Shown here: positions 54,478 to 64,000 of the stretch, in pieces
Layout of the letters: every line of letters begins with the position of its first letter
Position numbering within the stretch: position 1 is the stretch's first letter
From: Bemisia tabaci
Lineage: Eukaryota > Arthropoda > Insecta > Hemiptera > Aleyrodidae
DNA: 64,000 nt
Direction: 5' to 3'
Assembly (NCBI RefSeq): GCF_918797505.1
Contig: NC_092802.1
Span: 13,163,480-13,227,479 of the forward strand
Program-made: the position numbers and the translations under genes
The notes under the pieces: generated by a model
What the model was told of the DNA's origin: nothing
Databases searched by the model: none
Seen by the model: the letters and a program-made list of their open reading frames with translations, nothing else

Positions 54478-55802
54478 CTGCACAGAAAGACGACATCACT
54501 TTGATTCATCCACTTTAGCAGATTAAGTCAAAATATAAAAGCACAGAAAAATTCAGTAGAATACGACACTAGCCCTTACTTACACTGGTTCCTTACATTA
54601 TTTAAAGTAGCTATCGACTGAAAAGCGAATAATTACTCGAATTGGGTTTCGACAATATCACGTTTTAAAGATAAAACGAGCTGACATTTTTAAGATGCTC
54701 CATAAAACTTCGAACAGGTCGATAATTTTATATAGGCTGAAAGCGGAATTCAGAACCCCATGCAAAGAATTTTAGCCACTTTGCGGCATTTGTCAACAAA
54801 TGTATTAGTCCTTTCCAAAGACCTCAAAATAGTCTCGAAAAAGGATTCTTTTGCCCTTTTTGTGAGAGTTCGTAAATTTTGTGGATTTTGGTTTGCACAA
54901 AGTAATGATAATAAATGTAAATTTTCAAAATATTTTGAAGTTATTTTTAAGACATCGGCAGAAGTGCTCTCAAAACTCTCACATGTTCCATCCATTTAAC
55001 GTTTGTAAAATACTGTACATATATTTTCAGGATATTTCCAGGTCAAATGCGTTGGAATTAAAAAATTAAAAACATTAACAATAACTTCGTAATATGCGTT
55101 TGTATGATTTTTTGAATTATTTAGAAAAATCTCAGAAAATACTCAATCATATTCCTAATGGGATACTTTTGAGGCAACATTCAACCAGAATTACAATAAT
55201 TGTTTCAAGATATCAATGTCTAACTGGAATGGGGCTGAAATTAATCTATCTAATAAGACGAGTCTCTTTAAAAACTTTTAGCTCGAGTTTGATACTAGAT
55301 TCGATGATACAGCGATGAAAAGTTTCCATTATTCATAATTCAAAAACGCCTTTTAAAATTGCTACAAAATTTCCGTCGCAATATCACCAAAACTAGCTTT
55401 GAACTCGAGCTGAAAATAATAACGAAGGCCTCTCTCATTATAATGTTTCGCTTTAACTACATTTCAATTAATGCCCTTGGGTTTCCGAGAAAAGCGGCAT
55501 ATTTTTTAGAGACTCTTTTCAGTTCCAATTGAACTCAAAAGTAATTGGACGGTTGTGACTAGACGCAGTCTAATTATATTAGAGGTTGCCTCCTCTCTTG
55601 CTTTATTTATTTCATAAAAAACTAAACACAACTCTGACTTTGGTTTTGCATTAAAATCTAAGTAATTAGGCTGATTCTGCCTCAACCCACCCTATTTCTT
55701 GAAATTTTTTGCAAAGATTTTACAAAAATAGCCTCTAGGAGACTCAAAATACTTAAACATTACGAGTCCCAAAAATAATGTAGCCAAGATACACGTTTAG
55801 GC

Positions 55803-55837
55803 ACGAATTTAGTATCAAACGCTCAAAATTTGACACC

Positions 55838-55881
<44 letters not shown>

Positions 55882-56030
55882 TAATATACCAGTTAAAGTT
55901 TACTTTTGCCAGTTTTTAAACGAAAAAGATTCAAATTATGGCGCATATACCAGAATAGTATCATTTCCCATAAGGCAACACGCTATGTGTCAAGGTGGAA
56001 TTTTGTATCAAAAGCTCAACATTTGACACC

Positions 56031-56073
<43 letters not shown>

Positions 56074-56195
56074 CTAAGTAATACCAGTAAAAGTTTACTT
56101 TTGTCAGTTTTTATATGAAAAATATTCAAATTATAACGCATGTACCAGAATGGTATCATTTCCCATAAGGCAACACGCTATGTGTCAAGGGTCAA
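55803..56195 (+). repeat. Two-unit tandem repeat with T39 and T41 tracts
   Basis: Each unit of about 195 bp runs TTTGACACCAG, poly(T), AAGTAATA, AAAGTTTACTTTTG, ACCAGAATAGTATC and AAGGCAACACGCTATGTG. T39 is at 55840-55878 and T41 at 56033-56073. A G-run follows at 56210. Confidence 0.9.
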
Positions 56196-56499
56196 GGTAC
56201 ATGTTACAGGGGGGGGGGGGGGGGCAACGGCTGGAAAGGGCGCATTCTGATAACTAGAAGTGCCCAAAAAGCTAGACGTGGCACCAAGGAATAACTTAAA
56301 CGTTGATTTCTCGCTAATCGTTGTTAAGTGGAACGCGCAACCGGGCTAGTTCCACATTTCCACCTCCGTGGTTGCTCCGAGATATGATTACGACGATGAT
56401 TAGACTAATGCATTTCCCGCCACTTGTACCTGTTTAACTGCAGCATAAATATTTCATCCTATTTCGCCCCTGTTCTGCGCGTCCCTTGGCGGCGCGGCG

Positions 56500-56570
56500 C
56501 ACAGTGGACGAGTCAATGGGAGAAATGAGACATGGCGTGGCACCTTTAAAACCTTTTAAGCGATTTGATG
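56500..56570. mobile_element. MITE family T, left end only
   Basis: GCACAGTGGACGAGTCAATG and GGAGAAATGAGACATGG match the T terminus; no right end was found. Confidence 0.5.
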
Positions 56571-57140
56571 CGTAAGCATGGTCGCTTCTTCCGATCAATT
56601 CACTACTCTAAAGATCTATGGATCACCCATTTGATCGAAGCAAAAAAATTGCGATCTATAGCATACTTCAAACGGTCCGTTTCTGTTGGGATACTTCTGT
56701 ATAATTCTATATAATGTATAATTTAATATATGAAAACGGTTAAGCGGATTTTTTTTTACAAATGTCAGTGAATGTTCTAGATAGTACGAAGAAAATTCCT
56801 TAAAATTTCAAAAAATTCTCACAAACGGTCTCTTGGAAAACATGAAATTGCTCCGTCAAATATGGCAATAGCTAAGGTGGCTTGAACTTTTTATGCTGGA
56901 CAAAGTCCATGTGATCTTCTTATTCCCCAATGTTATTTTTTTCTCTTTTTTTCTCTTTTTTTTTCTTTTTTTTTTTTTAGAAAATATGACCCGGGTTTTG
57001 CATTAGTTACGTGACGAAATTGTTGATATTCCATTTTTTCATAATCTTCTCTACAGATTTAAAGATCCGATTTTCATGGTGTTCGCACCATTTTGACAAG
57101 TATCAACCATGAGATAAACCCGCTTTCTTTCGGAATTGTA

Positions 57141-57169
57141 AATCGCGTGGTTTAATAAACCACGCGATT
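57141..57169. repeat. 29-bp palindrome
   Basis: AATCGCGTGGTTTA and TAAACCACGCGATT are exact inverses around a single A. A third copy of the word, TTTCGCGTGGATTAA, follows at 57188. Confidence 0.9.
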
Positions 57170-57411
57170 AAACCGATTAAAATTCCATTTCGCGTGGATT
57201 AAAGTCTCTGCTTTTACAAGAGAAAACTGATGAGTTACATCAAGTTTGAAATTGCCCGATGTTATATTCTTCATTGTTGAAAATAATAATTGCTCCTGTT
57301 CTGAAAGTATGTGACAAATCCATACCCTTCTCTTGAGAAAATAAGCGAATACAACCGTACGATACGTCTATGCTCCATAGCTCGCTTGACAAACAACGTG
57401 AAATTGGTTAT

Positions 57412-57478
57412 AACGCCTTGATGCAACTATACGTGCCTCATGGATCTCCGGGTTGCATATACAAAAAATGTAAGGCGC
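57412..57478 (+). repeat. Interspersed repeat J
   Basis: ATGCAACTATACGTGCCTC, GGATCTCCGGGTTGCATATAC and AATGTAAGGCGC; more diverged than the others but with the same order and strand. Confidence 0.55.
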
Positions 57479-59241
57479 TTTCGATTTCCTCAGGTTCACA
57501 AGAATACTGGAGCTGGGGAGTGAAGCATTCCTTGTGGGGGGCGGGGGGTGGGGGCTGATCTCACCGGGAGGAGATAAAATATTTCAGAGTCTTTACTTTA
57601 GCAATTGTTCTGGTTTTTCTGTCAGCGGGAAATTCCATAATTGGCTTCAGAAATGAAATTTTTCGACTTGAAATCGTTTTCAAGTCACTGGTCTGTAAAA
57701 ATTGAAGACGCAAGTTCTAAAAGTAAGATAGCAGGAAGCATCCCTCAGGTTGAAGTTTTCTTCCGTCGCGCTGAATTGCAACATTCTGAAAAAGCCTCTC
57801 TGAGAAATGATAAAAAGTTTTTAATTCCTTTCTGAACATACAAACACCATCGAGTAACCGATTTTACGTTGTAATCTTAACAAGACCGTTGAATCTTCCT
57901 GGAGTGATGTTTCTGAAAGAGGTGTTGTGACTATTTTTCCGAAGAAGTGGGAGAAAGCGGTTGCTGAGTTTAGTAGGTTTATTTACCCACGTCTTTCTCA
58001 TTTATGAATTCAATTTTGTCAATGATGATCTTTAATTGGAATTTTCGGACGAAATGAACCGAGTTCAACAGAACAAACTGAATCGTGTCAAATTTAAACC
58101 GAGAAAAATCGGTTTATGAGGTTTTTTTCCTCAGCAAATAAATTTGAAGGGTGAATACTAAATTTAACGACGATTCCCTTTTTTAAAACTATTTATTTTT
58201 GTCTTTTAATTTCTAATTAGAGACAATATACGACTAGTCCATTCAAGATTACCTCGTACTCATCTCCCTCCAAAGTGATACTCGGTGCGTTTATGTTAAA
58301 CTCGGCCTAAGCATAAATTTTGAGCAGATTGAACCTGGTTTGTAAAGCAAGTTTTGCGTAAGTTTGAGCAACGTTTGAAGATTAGTTTTGACTATCGTAC
58401 ATTGAAAGTAGTCGAATTACCTTAACTAAGAATTTTCATAATTTAAATTTAAAACTTTGGTCCTTCCTGCGTTCCTGGTTCCTGACTTTTGGATTTTGTA
58501 ATAAACTGCGATTTTTTAGCGCAAGGAAGGGGGCCAAATGGCCTTGAGGCCTTATTTATTTGTCGTCGGGTATTTTCGTAAGGAGTAAAAAAAAATAAAA
58601 AATTGGATCAGTGTGAAGAATTCCTTGTGACTAATGTGGTGAAATGTTTATCGAACACAAATCTGGAAAGATTATTTCGCTCGCGCGAGAGAGAAGAGAA
58701 CATCTCAATGAAAACAGTCGGATGTGAGAGCAGAAAGAGCGGTACTTTCCAAATAAAGTCGGATCGCACGGACGCTCTATGAGGTAAACAAAACAAACTT
58801 TGTTTTCTGGTCAGGTCATTGAATTTTTTGTGAGCTTCTGCAGACTAGACGAGCGCATAGAATGAGATCAATCAATAAGCATGACTTCAAAAGTTTAATG
58901 ACCTTCGGTTGTGTCATAATTTTGGATAAAATTTTCACCTACGATTATACAGAGTTTGGTCAATTAAAAACCGGATTTTGATGATAACTAGCCCACCATG
59001 CGTCTGAATTATGTGATCTTGGGCTTTTCTTGAAGCTGATAATTTAACGTAGAACATTACGTTCACAAGCTCGAAACATTGAAATTAGTCTTGTTGGTAC
59101 TTTGTTGTTGAAGTAAAATGACCTCAGAAGTGTTCTGCAATTTGAAGAATTTTTATAAGAAAGTAATTGAGCGTTCAAAAATACTCTTTTGAGACAGTCC
59201 TTTAACAATTACATCGTCATTTTTTGTTGATTAGAGATTTA

Positions 59242-59549
59242 TCACCCATAATTTTGGTACTCTTGATTTGCCTCCTTCGAAATATAGTTTCCGTCAACAT
59301 TGATGCACTTCTTCCGCTGCCGCTTCAATTGCAAAAAAACTCGTTCTGAAGTCTTTGGAAAGAATTGTATTCAGCTCTGTTACAGAATTGCATCGATATT
59401 TTTCTTAAGTATCCAAGGGCTAAATCGAAGTCTTGGGAAAAATGGAAGAAAATTGTACCGTGTGGCGCACATTTGATAATTTGATCTTTTTTTATAAATG
59501 TATTCTTTGGACGCATATATACTTCGAACTCAAAAGATTGAGCGCACAC
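59242..59549 (-). pseudogene. Probable mariner-like transposase relic (C-terminal end)
   Basis: One frame (59325-59549) ends NSFQRLQNEFFCN and stops. After a frameshift, the overlapping frame continues KRQRKKCINVDGNYISKE and stops at 59242. The W/K-rich RxKKCIxxxGNY ending resembles the last residues of mariner transposases. The upstream part is not clearly alignable from memory. No catalytic DDD region or inverted ends were seen. Confidence 0.4.
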
Positions 59550-60053
59550 CGACTACAGCGCAGTTTCCCCGTTTTTCTCTAAACTTAGATTTTAGCGCTT
59601 GAAATCGTTTAATTTTCCTACGTCTACTCTATTAAGAAATTTCAGACTTTCTCCTTCTCACAGTCAACGTCAAAAGGCCAACGATTTGACACAGTGGTAG
59701 AGATGAGAGAGAGAGAGTTCCCTCATAGATCTGAAGAGCCTTTAAAGTCAGAAAAAATGTCAGCACTGCACTCTAAGATAGATGAATTAACCATCTACAA
59801 AAACATTTACCAAATTGCCTACTTTGGCTAATCGTCTGTGACACGAAACCTCGAACCGTCCAGTGGCTACGAAGGTTTTCCGGGCGGCAGACACTTAAGA
59901 ATCGAAATGGCAATACTTTTCTTTTATAGGTAGTCTGCTTGAAGCTTGAGCACACAAAAAATCAACAGCACGTCTGCCCCAGAGAAATTGTTAGAAAAAT
60001 GGTTGCGCTATCGAAATGCGGAAAAAGCTCTTCATTCAACACTCCATATAAAT

Positions 60054-60174
60054 GGACGTATTTGCATCCAAAGGAACTATATCCATTTCGACTTGAGCCC
60101 TAGCATGCATGTACTCTTATGGATCTCAGGGCTCATGTCAGAAGGGATATAGTTCCTTTTGATTTAAATAGTCC
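60054..60174. mobile_element. Foldback MITE V, copy 5
   Basis: 121 bp: GGACGTATTTGCATCCAAAG on the left and CTTTTGATTTAAATAGTCC on the right. Inner GACTTGAGCCCTAGCATG and CATGAGCCCTG-type inverse match copy 2. Confidence 0.75.
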
Positions 60175-60661
60175 AAATGATTGAAGTGGAGCCGTGGCCA
60201 CTCTCATTTCCCGGTCTGGACGAGTGCAAGTGCCTTCGGCGTGGCAAAAGCTGCAATTAATATTTCCCGCACTGAGCGTGGTTTCGGGCAATCATTCGCC
60301 GCCAGTATTTGCTCCTTGATGCACCCCCGACGCGGCGCTGCCGAACTACCGATCGAAATAAAAAATAAAGCGTCTTAGACGAAATAATGGGTCAGTTGCG
60401 CTAGTCACAGAATCGTGTTTTGATGTTTGAATCTTGTTGATTAACTACAAATAAAAGCCAGTCGGTTCTGATTTTTTTTCCCCCAAAAATTCGATTCTCT
60501 ATTTTTTATCTCAATAAATTACACACATTCTCAGGATCATTTTTAAGCTTCAGTTTTTTAGATTCCAGTGATTATTGGATGAGTTAAAGCTATTTCTATC
60601 ACGCAAGGTCAGTTCAAAAAAAGGTCATATAACATTTTTCTTGTTTTTCAGTATCACAAAA

Positions 60662-60708
60662 TGAAAAAAAAGGGGCAAACTGTCCAAACAGTTTGCCCCT
60701 TTTTTTCA
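60662..60708. repeat. Perfect short hairpin
   Basis: AAAAAGGGGCAAACTGT, loop CCAA, then ACAGTTTGCCCCTTTTT. Arms of about 20 bp and a 4-base loop. It resembles a bacterial-style stem plus T-run, but the setting is eukaryotic, so it is most simply a tiny snap-back. Confidence 0.9.
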
Positions 60709-61180
60709 GGTTCTACTGTTTGGATTTTAAAAAACTTTTTTTGTTAGAATGCTCCAAATTTCCTCTTTAAATTGACATATCATTGTTCTGATATGTCGTT
60801 AAATAGAGTTTTTGGAAGAATTGGAAGTGAAAAAAGCATTAAAATTAGATGAAAATTTCAAGAATGTCTCAAAATTTTATTTTTAGGAAAATCGAAATAA
60901 TGACGTGTCAATTGAAAGAACACATTTTAGACTCGTCTAACAAAAGGAGGTTTTAAAAATCCATTCAGTAGAACTGAGAAAATGGGGCAGATAGTGACAT
61001 AAATTTCAATGTGTAGGGATAGGCAGAACCGACTGGCCTTATAAAAAGATTAATATGTGTCTAAACAGCAAATTTCTGCGTTGAATATTGACTGAGATAA
61101 AAATTTGGTTCATGACGTCCTCCGCACCGCAGTAGTGAAAGAGTGACACCTTTGGTTTCTTCCACCTTCCTTTCATTTAG

Positions 61181-61431
61181 ACCGCGTTAAGCAGAAAGGA
61201 ACCAAGCCACATCAGCTATTGCCAAATTTAATGGGACAGTTCAATTTTTCACGCAAAAACGGTTGTGCAGATTTTTGTGCGAAAGTCAGTAAATTATCTG
61301 CATATAGCACGAAGCAAATTACTTAACATTTTCAAAGGAATCCGCACAAACGTTCTTTTGTAAAATATTACATTGCCAAATTAAATTCGGCAATAGCGGA
61401 TGTGGCTTGGTTCCTTTCCGCTAAACGCGGT
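61181..61431. mobile_element. MITE family E, copy 2
   Basis: ACCGCGTTAAGCAGAAAGG on the left and CCTTTCCGCTAAACGCGGT on the right, with AACCAAGCCACATC and its inverse inside. The flanks TCATTTAG and TCATTTGT share six of eight bases. Confidence 0.75.
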
Positions 61432-61814
61432 TCATTTGTGTTACACGTCGAGTAACCAGTGCAAATGTCGGTCATGTCGGTAATTTTAAGGTTAGGTCAT
61501 GGAACTTTTAGGGCCCAAAAGCGCAGCTAGCATACGAACTCAAATTATCTAGAAAGATTTATTATCACAATTATTACGACCCGCCATTTTTAAAGCACGT
61601 ATATTTAACTTAGTTATATCATAAATTCATTCATTTTGAGGAAGAACGCTAATTTTATTATAAACATTCTTGGTCATCTTAAATTAATTTTGGATTCTGA
61701 CTACTCTATAATTACTCTGAATACTCTCTTATAATTGTACTTAGCAGTGAAGTTTTTGTGTTAGAATGTTGTCTGTCCTTCTATGCCCTAAGAGCTCCAT
61801 ATTTTGATACGTCC

Positions 61815-61900
61815 GTACTCTCCCTATATATATGTACTCTCCCTGTATATATGTACTCTCCCTATATATATGTACTCTCCCTATATATATGTACTCTCCT
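61815..61900 (+). repeat. Minisatellite, about 20-bp unit
   Basis: Four to five near-exact copies of TGTACTCTCCCTATATATA. It abuts the left end of G copy 4. Confidence 0.92.
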
Positions 61901-61906
61901 TTTATA

Positions 61907-62080
61907 TCGACGGCGTAAGTCCGCAATCACATATCTCGTTTGTGGTGTCTGAAAATCTCCACCTCTATGTTATTTTTTTAAAGGAGAACAAATTGACATC
62001 ATTCCTTTAAGTTTTTGCAGAATTTTCTTCGCTCAGAGAAGAAAAATCACGGCAGTTTCAATGAATTGCCGTTGAGTAGC
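61907..62080. mobile_element. MITE family G, copy 4, right end lost
   Basis: TCGACGGCGTAAGTCCGC, TCGTTTGTGGTGTCTGAAA and AATTGCCGTTGAGTAGC match the left two-thirds of G; element C7 follows without the right terminus. Confidence 0.7.
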
Positions 62081-62149
62081 TAAAACAGAAAATGCAGAAA
62101 ACGTGAAATGCAGTCCATATGGGTTTTCTAAAATGCCCCAGAAATTGTT

Positions 62150-62490
62150 TCTTTTTTTTTGTGCCGTAGTATCTTGATGTATTTTTCGAGGAAAGCTCCG
62201 TACTCTTAAAATAAAGGATGCCTTCCATTCTTAATGTGTCGGTGCACTTTCGATTTCGCATGATACTGTGCAACACCTCTGTTGAGTTGCTTGAGGCGCC
62301 GTGGCACGTTGCGGCGCGGCGGGCAGCCGGCCAACGCCTACAAACCTAAGTGGATACTTCAAGCATTGCGCAATGCGTGAAGTATCCACTTAGGTTTGTA
62401 GGCGCCAGAGCGCTTTCAGCGCTGGCAGCACGCCGCTTCGCTTTGTGTTGGACTCTAATACTTAAAATCGTGGAGTCAAATTAAATTTTT
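62150..62490 (+). mobile_element. Palindrome-bearing element C, copy 7
   Basis: TTTTCGAGGAAAGCTCCG, GATACTGTGCAACACC, GAGTTGCTTGAGGCGCCG, the palindrome, CGCTTTCAGCGCTGGCAGC and ACGCCGCTTCG. Confidence 0.8.
62336..62403. repeat. Central palindrome of element C7
   Basis: 68 bp; both arms carry the AAGTGG variant, so symmetry is kept although the sequence differs from the AACAGGG variant of C3-C5. One mismatch is near the centre. Confidence 0.93.
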
Positions 62491-62576
62491 AATTTTCTGT
62501 GTAAATATTAGTGAACCTTTTAAAGACCAAAACTTTTTTTAAAAATTTTAAATATGCCGTGTATTGAAGAAAGATA

Positions 62577-62833
62577 GCGACGGTGTAAGTCGGCAATCAC
62601 ATAACTCGTTTGCGGTGTCTGAAATTCTCCGCTTCTATGTCATTTTTTTAAAGGAGAACAAGTTGACATTATTTCTTGAAGTTTTTGCAGAATTTTCTTC
62701 GCATAGAGCAGAAAAATCATGACAGTTTTAACGATAATTGCCGTTGAGTAGTTTTCCGTTGAAAAAATGAAGTATGGCAGGCAGTCTGCGACGTCGCAAA
62801 CCGAGTTATGTGATTGCCGACTTACACCGTCGA
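62577..62833. mobile_element. MITE family G, copy 5
   Basis: 257 bp, flanked by TA: GCGACGGTGTAAGTCGGC on the left and GCCGACTTACACCGTCG on the right, extending through CACATAACTCG. Its left host sequence (TTTAAATATGCCGTGT) recurs without the insertion at 35.6 kb. Confidence 0.88.
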
Positions 62834-63540
62834 TATGTACTCTAATCTATGACTGATGTCTCATTATAGAGACAAAGAGCTCATCCGAGCACAATTTTTC
62901 TCTATAGATAGTTATGCTGTTTGGTGCAACTTTATTGTTACGACCAATCAAGAAAGTAACTATGAACGCGTTTTGAGTCTAATTACAACCATCATCATTG
63001 CAGGGCAGCCTCTTCATTTTCTGCTTACAAGCTCGGAGAGGTCGTGAAAATTAAATCAACATTTGGGGAATAACACTTTATTCAGGAACAATTGTATTTT
63101 TCCCTGCATTAATAACTTGAGCCTCATTACAGAATTCCGCACTCCTATTCGATTCTCACAATAGGTAGGTCGTTTCTAAACTTGAAATAGTTGCAAAATT
63201 AAAAGGTTCAATTACAGTAAAGAACATGCATAAAAAGATAATTTGCCTGGGCTTTGACTGATTTTTCGACTAGCTTTTCTTGAGGCTAGACACCAATGCA
63301 AACAAACCCGATTAGTAAGAATTCATACTATCGAGGAGACGAGGAATGATACTCACATGGAAACTTGTGATACGAACTCGGAAAAATAACGATCAAAGTT
63401 TGTTCCAAACTTATTTCATAAGTTAGAAATTAGTAAATCCTCATCATGTCAGGTGCTCCGTGGCCATTTTGGTCGTTTATTCGGGACCAAAAATATGAGG
63501 GGAGGAGCCACTGTAAACACTTCAGACTTGACGACCAATT

Positions 63541-64000
63541 GGATTGAATTTAGCCAAAAGGAACCACGAGCATTGCAATGCCGCTAAAATTGTGCAACTT
63601 TTTTCATCTTACAATTGAATCAGTGAGAACGAAAACACACCAACTCGGAAAAAAGAAAATAATTAAGACACACACAAAACTGCACAGTAGGTGACGAAGT
63701 TAGTTTAAGAAAAATATTTTTGCTGCTGAAAGACAAGTACTTATGGCCACTTTAAAGGTCCAAGTTGGAACAGACGCGCTAACTTTAATGACTTTTATGT
63801 AAATTAATTGTCATTAATGGAAATTGAGTATTTTCAATTTATCGAGTTGGTGTGTTTTCGTTCTCACTGATTCAATTATAAACTGAACACCTAAATAAGT
63901 TTCACCTTTTCGCCCAATAAACTATAAATTCAAGCCAAAAATTACCTCTGTAAATTCAATTTTGTGCATCATTTCAGTGAATTCATAGCAAAGAATATAG
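63541..64000. mobile_element. MITE family D, copy 3, interrupted by W1 and cut by the window edge
   Basis: GGATTGAATTTAGCCAAAAG and GAACCACGAGCATTGCAATG on the left; after W1, CACCTTTTCGCCCAATAAAC matches D2's right half. The right terminus is outside the window. Confidence 0.7.
63610..63879. mobile_element. MITE family W, copy 1, inserted in D3
   Basis: About 38-bp inverted ends: CAATTGAATCAGTGAGAACG then AAAACACACCAACTCG on the left, and the inverse CGAGTTGGTGTGTTTTCG then TTCTCACTGATTCAATT on the right. TA lies at both borders. Confidence 0.85.

Larger units (their letters stand above)
54478..64000 (-). other. Upstream intron or flank (9.5 kb), no exon recognised
   Basis: The next upstream exon should encode the transmembrane helix and end in phase 2. 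I found no open segment with a hydrophobic span and a donor in the right phase, though a short exon could escape reading by eye. Repeats are listed separately. 54.5-55.8, 56.6-57.1, 57.5-59.2, 60.2-60.65 and 62.85-63.5 kb hold nothing I can assign. Confidence 0.6.

Noticed and set aside
60662..60708. Rho-independent terminator
   Set aside because: The stem and T-run fit, but the sequence is in a eukaryotic intron or flank with no bacterial gene nearby.
54478..64000. Transmembrane and ligand-binding exons of the receptor
   Set aside because: I looked for a hydrophobic segment with a phase-2 donor on the minus strand and found none that was convincing. Absence by eye is not proof.

Overview
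The window is eukaryotic, from an animal and almost certainly an insect. It shows an intron-split gene with GT-AG splice sites, AT-rich non-coding DNA, and a very dense load of short DNA transposons (MITEs) nested in one another. I found no operons, ribosome-binding sites, rRNA, tRNA or CRISPR. The density and style of the MITEs suggest a hemipteran, possibly a whitefly. That is only an impression that I could not test.

One host gene dominates. Seven exons on the minus strand (54351-54477, 43646-43720, 42544-42621, 38990-39166, 38221-38392, 34158-34325 and 1-152) join in frame into 316 complete codons. They encode the juxtamembrane segment and nearly all of the kinase-homology domain of a membrane receptor guanylate cyclase of the natriuretic-peptide-receptor (NPR1/NPR2) type. 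The ligand-binding and transmembrane exons must lie beyond the right edge, or in 54.5-64 kb where I could not find them. The dimerisation helix and cyclase domain lie beyond the left edge. The last intron is about 34 kb.

Everything else is intronic or upstream sequence made mostly of repeats. From left to right: 0.4-3.2 kb holds a nest of three elements around a palindrome. 4.4-12.1 kb is a near-identical 3.8-kb direct tandem duplication whose edges lie inside MITEs. 12-17 kb holds MITEs, a polypurine block and a tandem repeat. 18.5-21.2 kb holds a hAT-type element with a perfect 8-bp target duplication and another nest. 23.8-25.0 kb holds a small Ginger-type transposon with a broken integrase-like gene, inserted in a hAT MITE. 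25.5-30 kb holds more MITEs. 30.7-33.9 kb holds a tandem repeat with lengthening poly(A), a GC-rich block and a second large copy of the palindrome nest. 34-54 kb has exons separated by further MITEs, one of them only 19 nt from a splice donor. 54.5-64 kb has no recognised exon and holds poly(T) repeats, a mariner-like relic and more nests.

The strongest signals are the receptor cyclase gene, the repeated perfect palindrome (74 bp in the best copy), the Ginger-in-hAT insertion with its pre-insertion site preserved elsewhere in the window, and the tandem duplication. I did not find a convincing new multi-gene system. The unusual content is the transposon ecology and what it may do to a host gene's introns.
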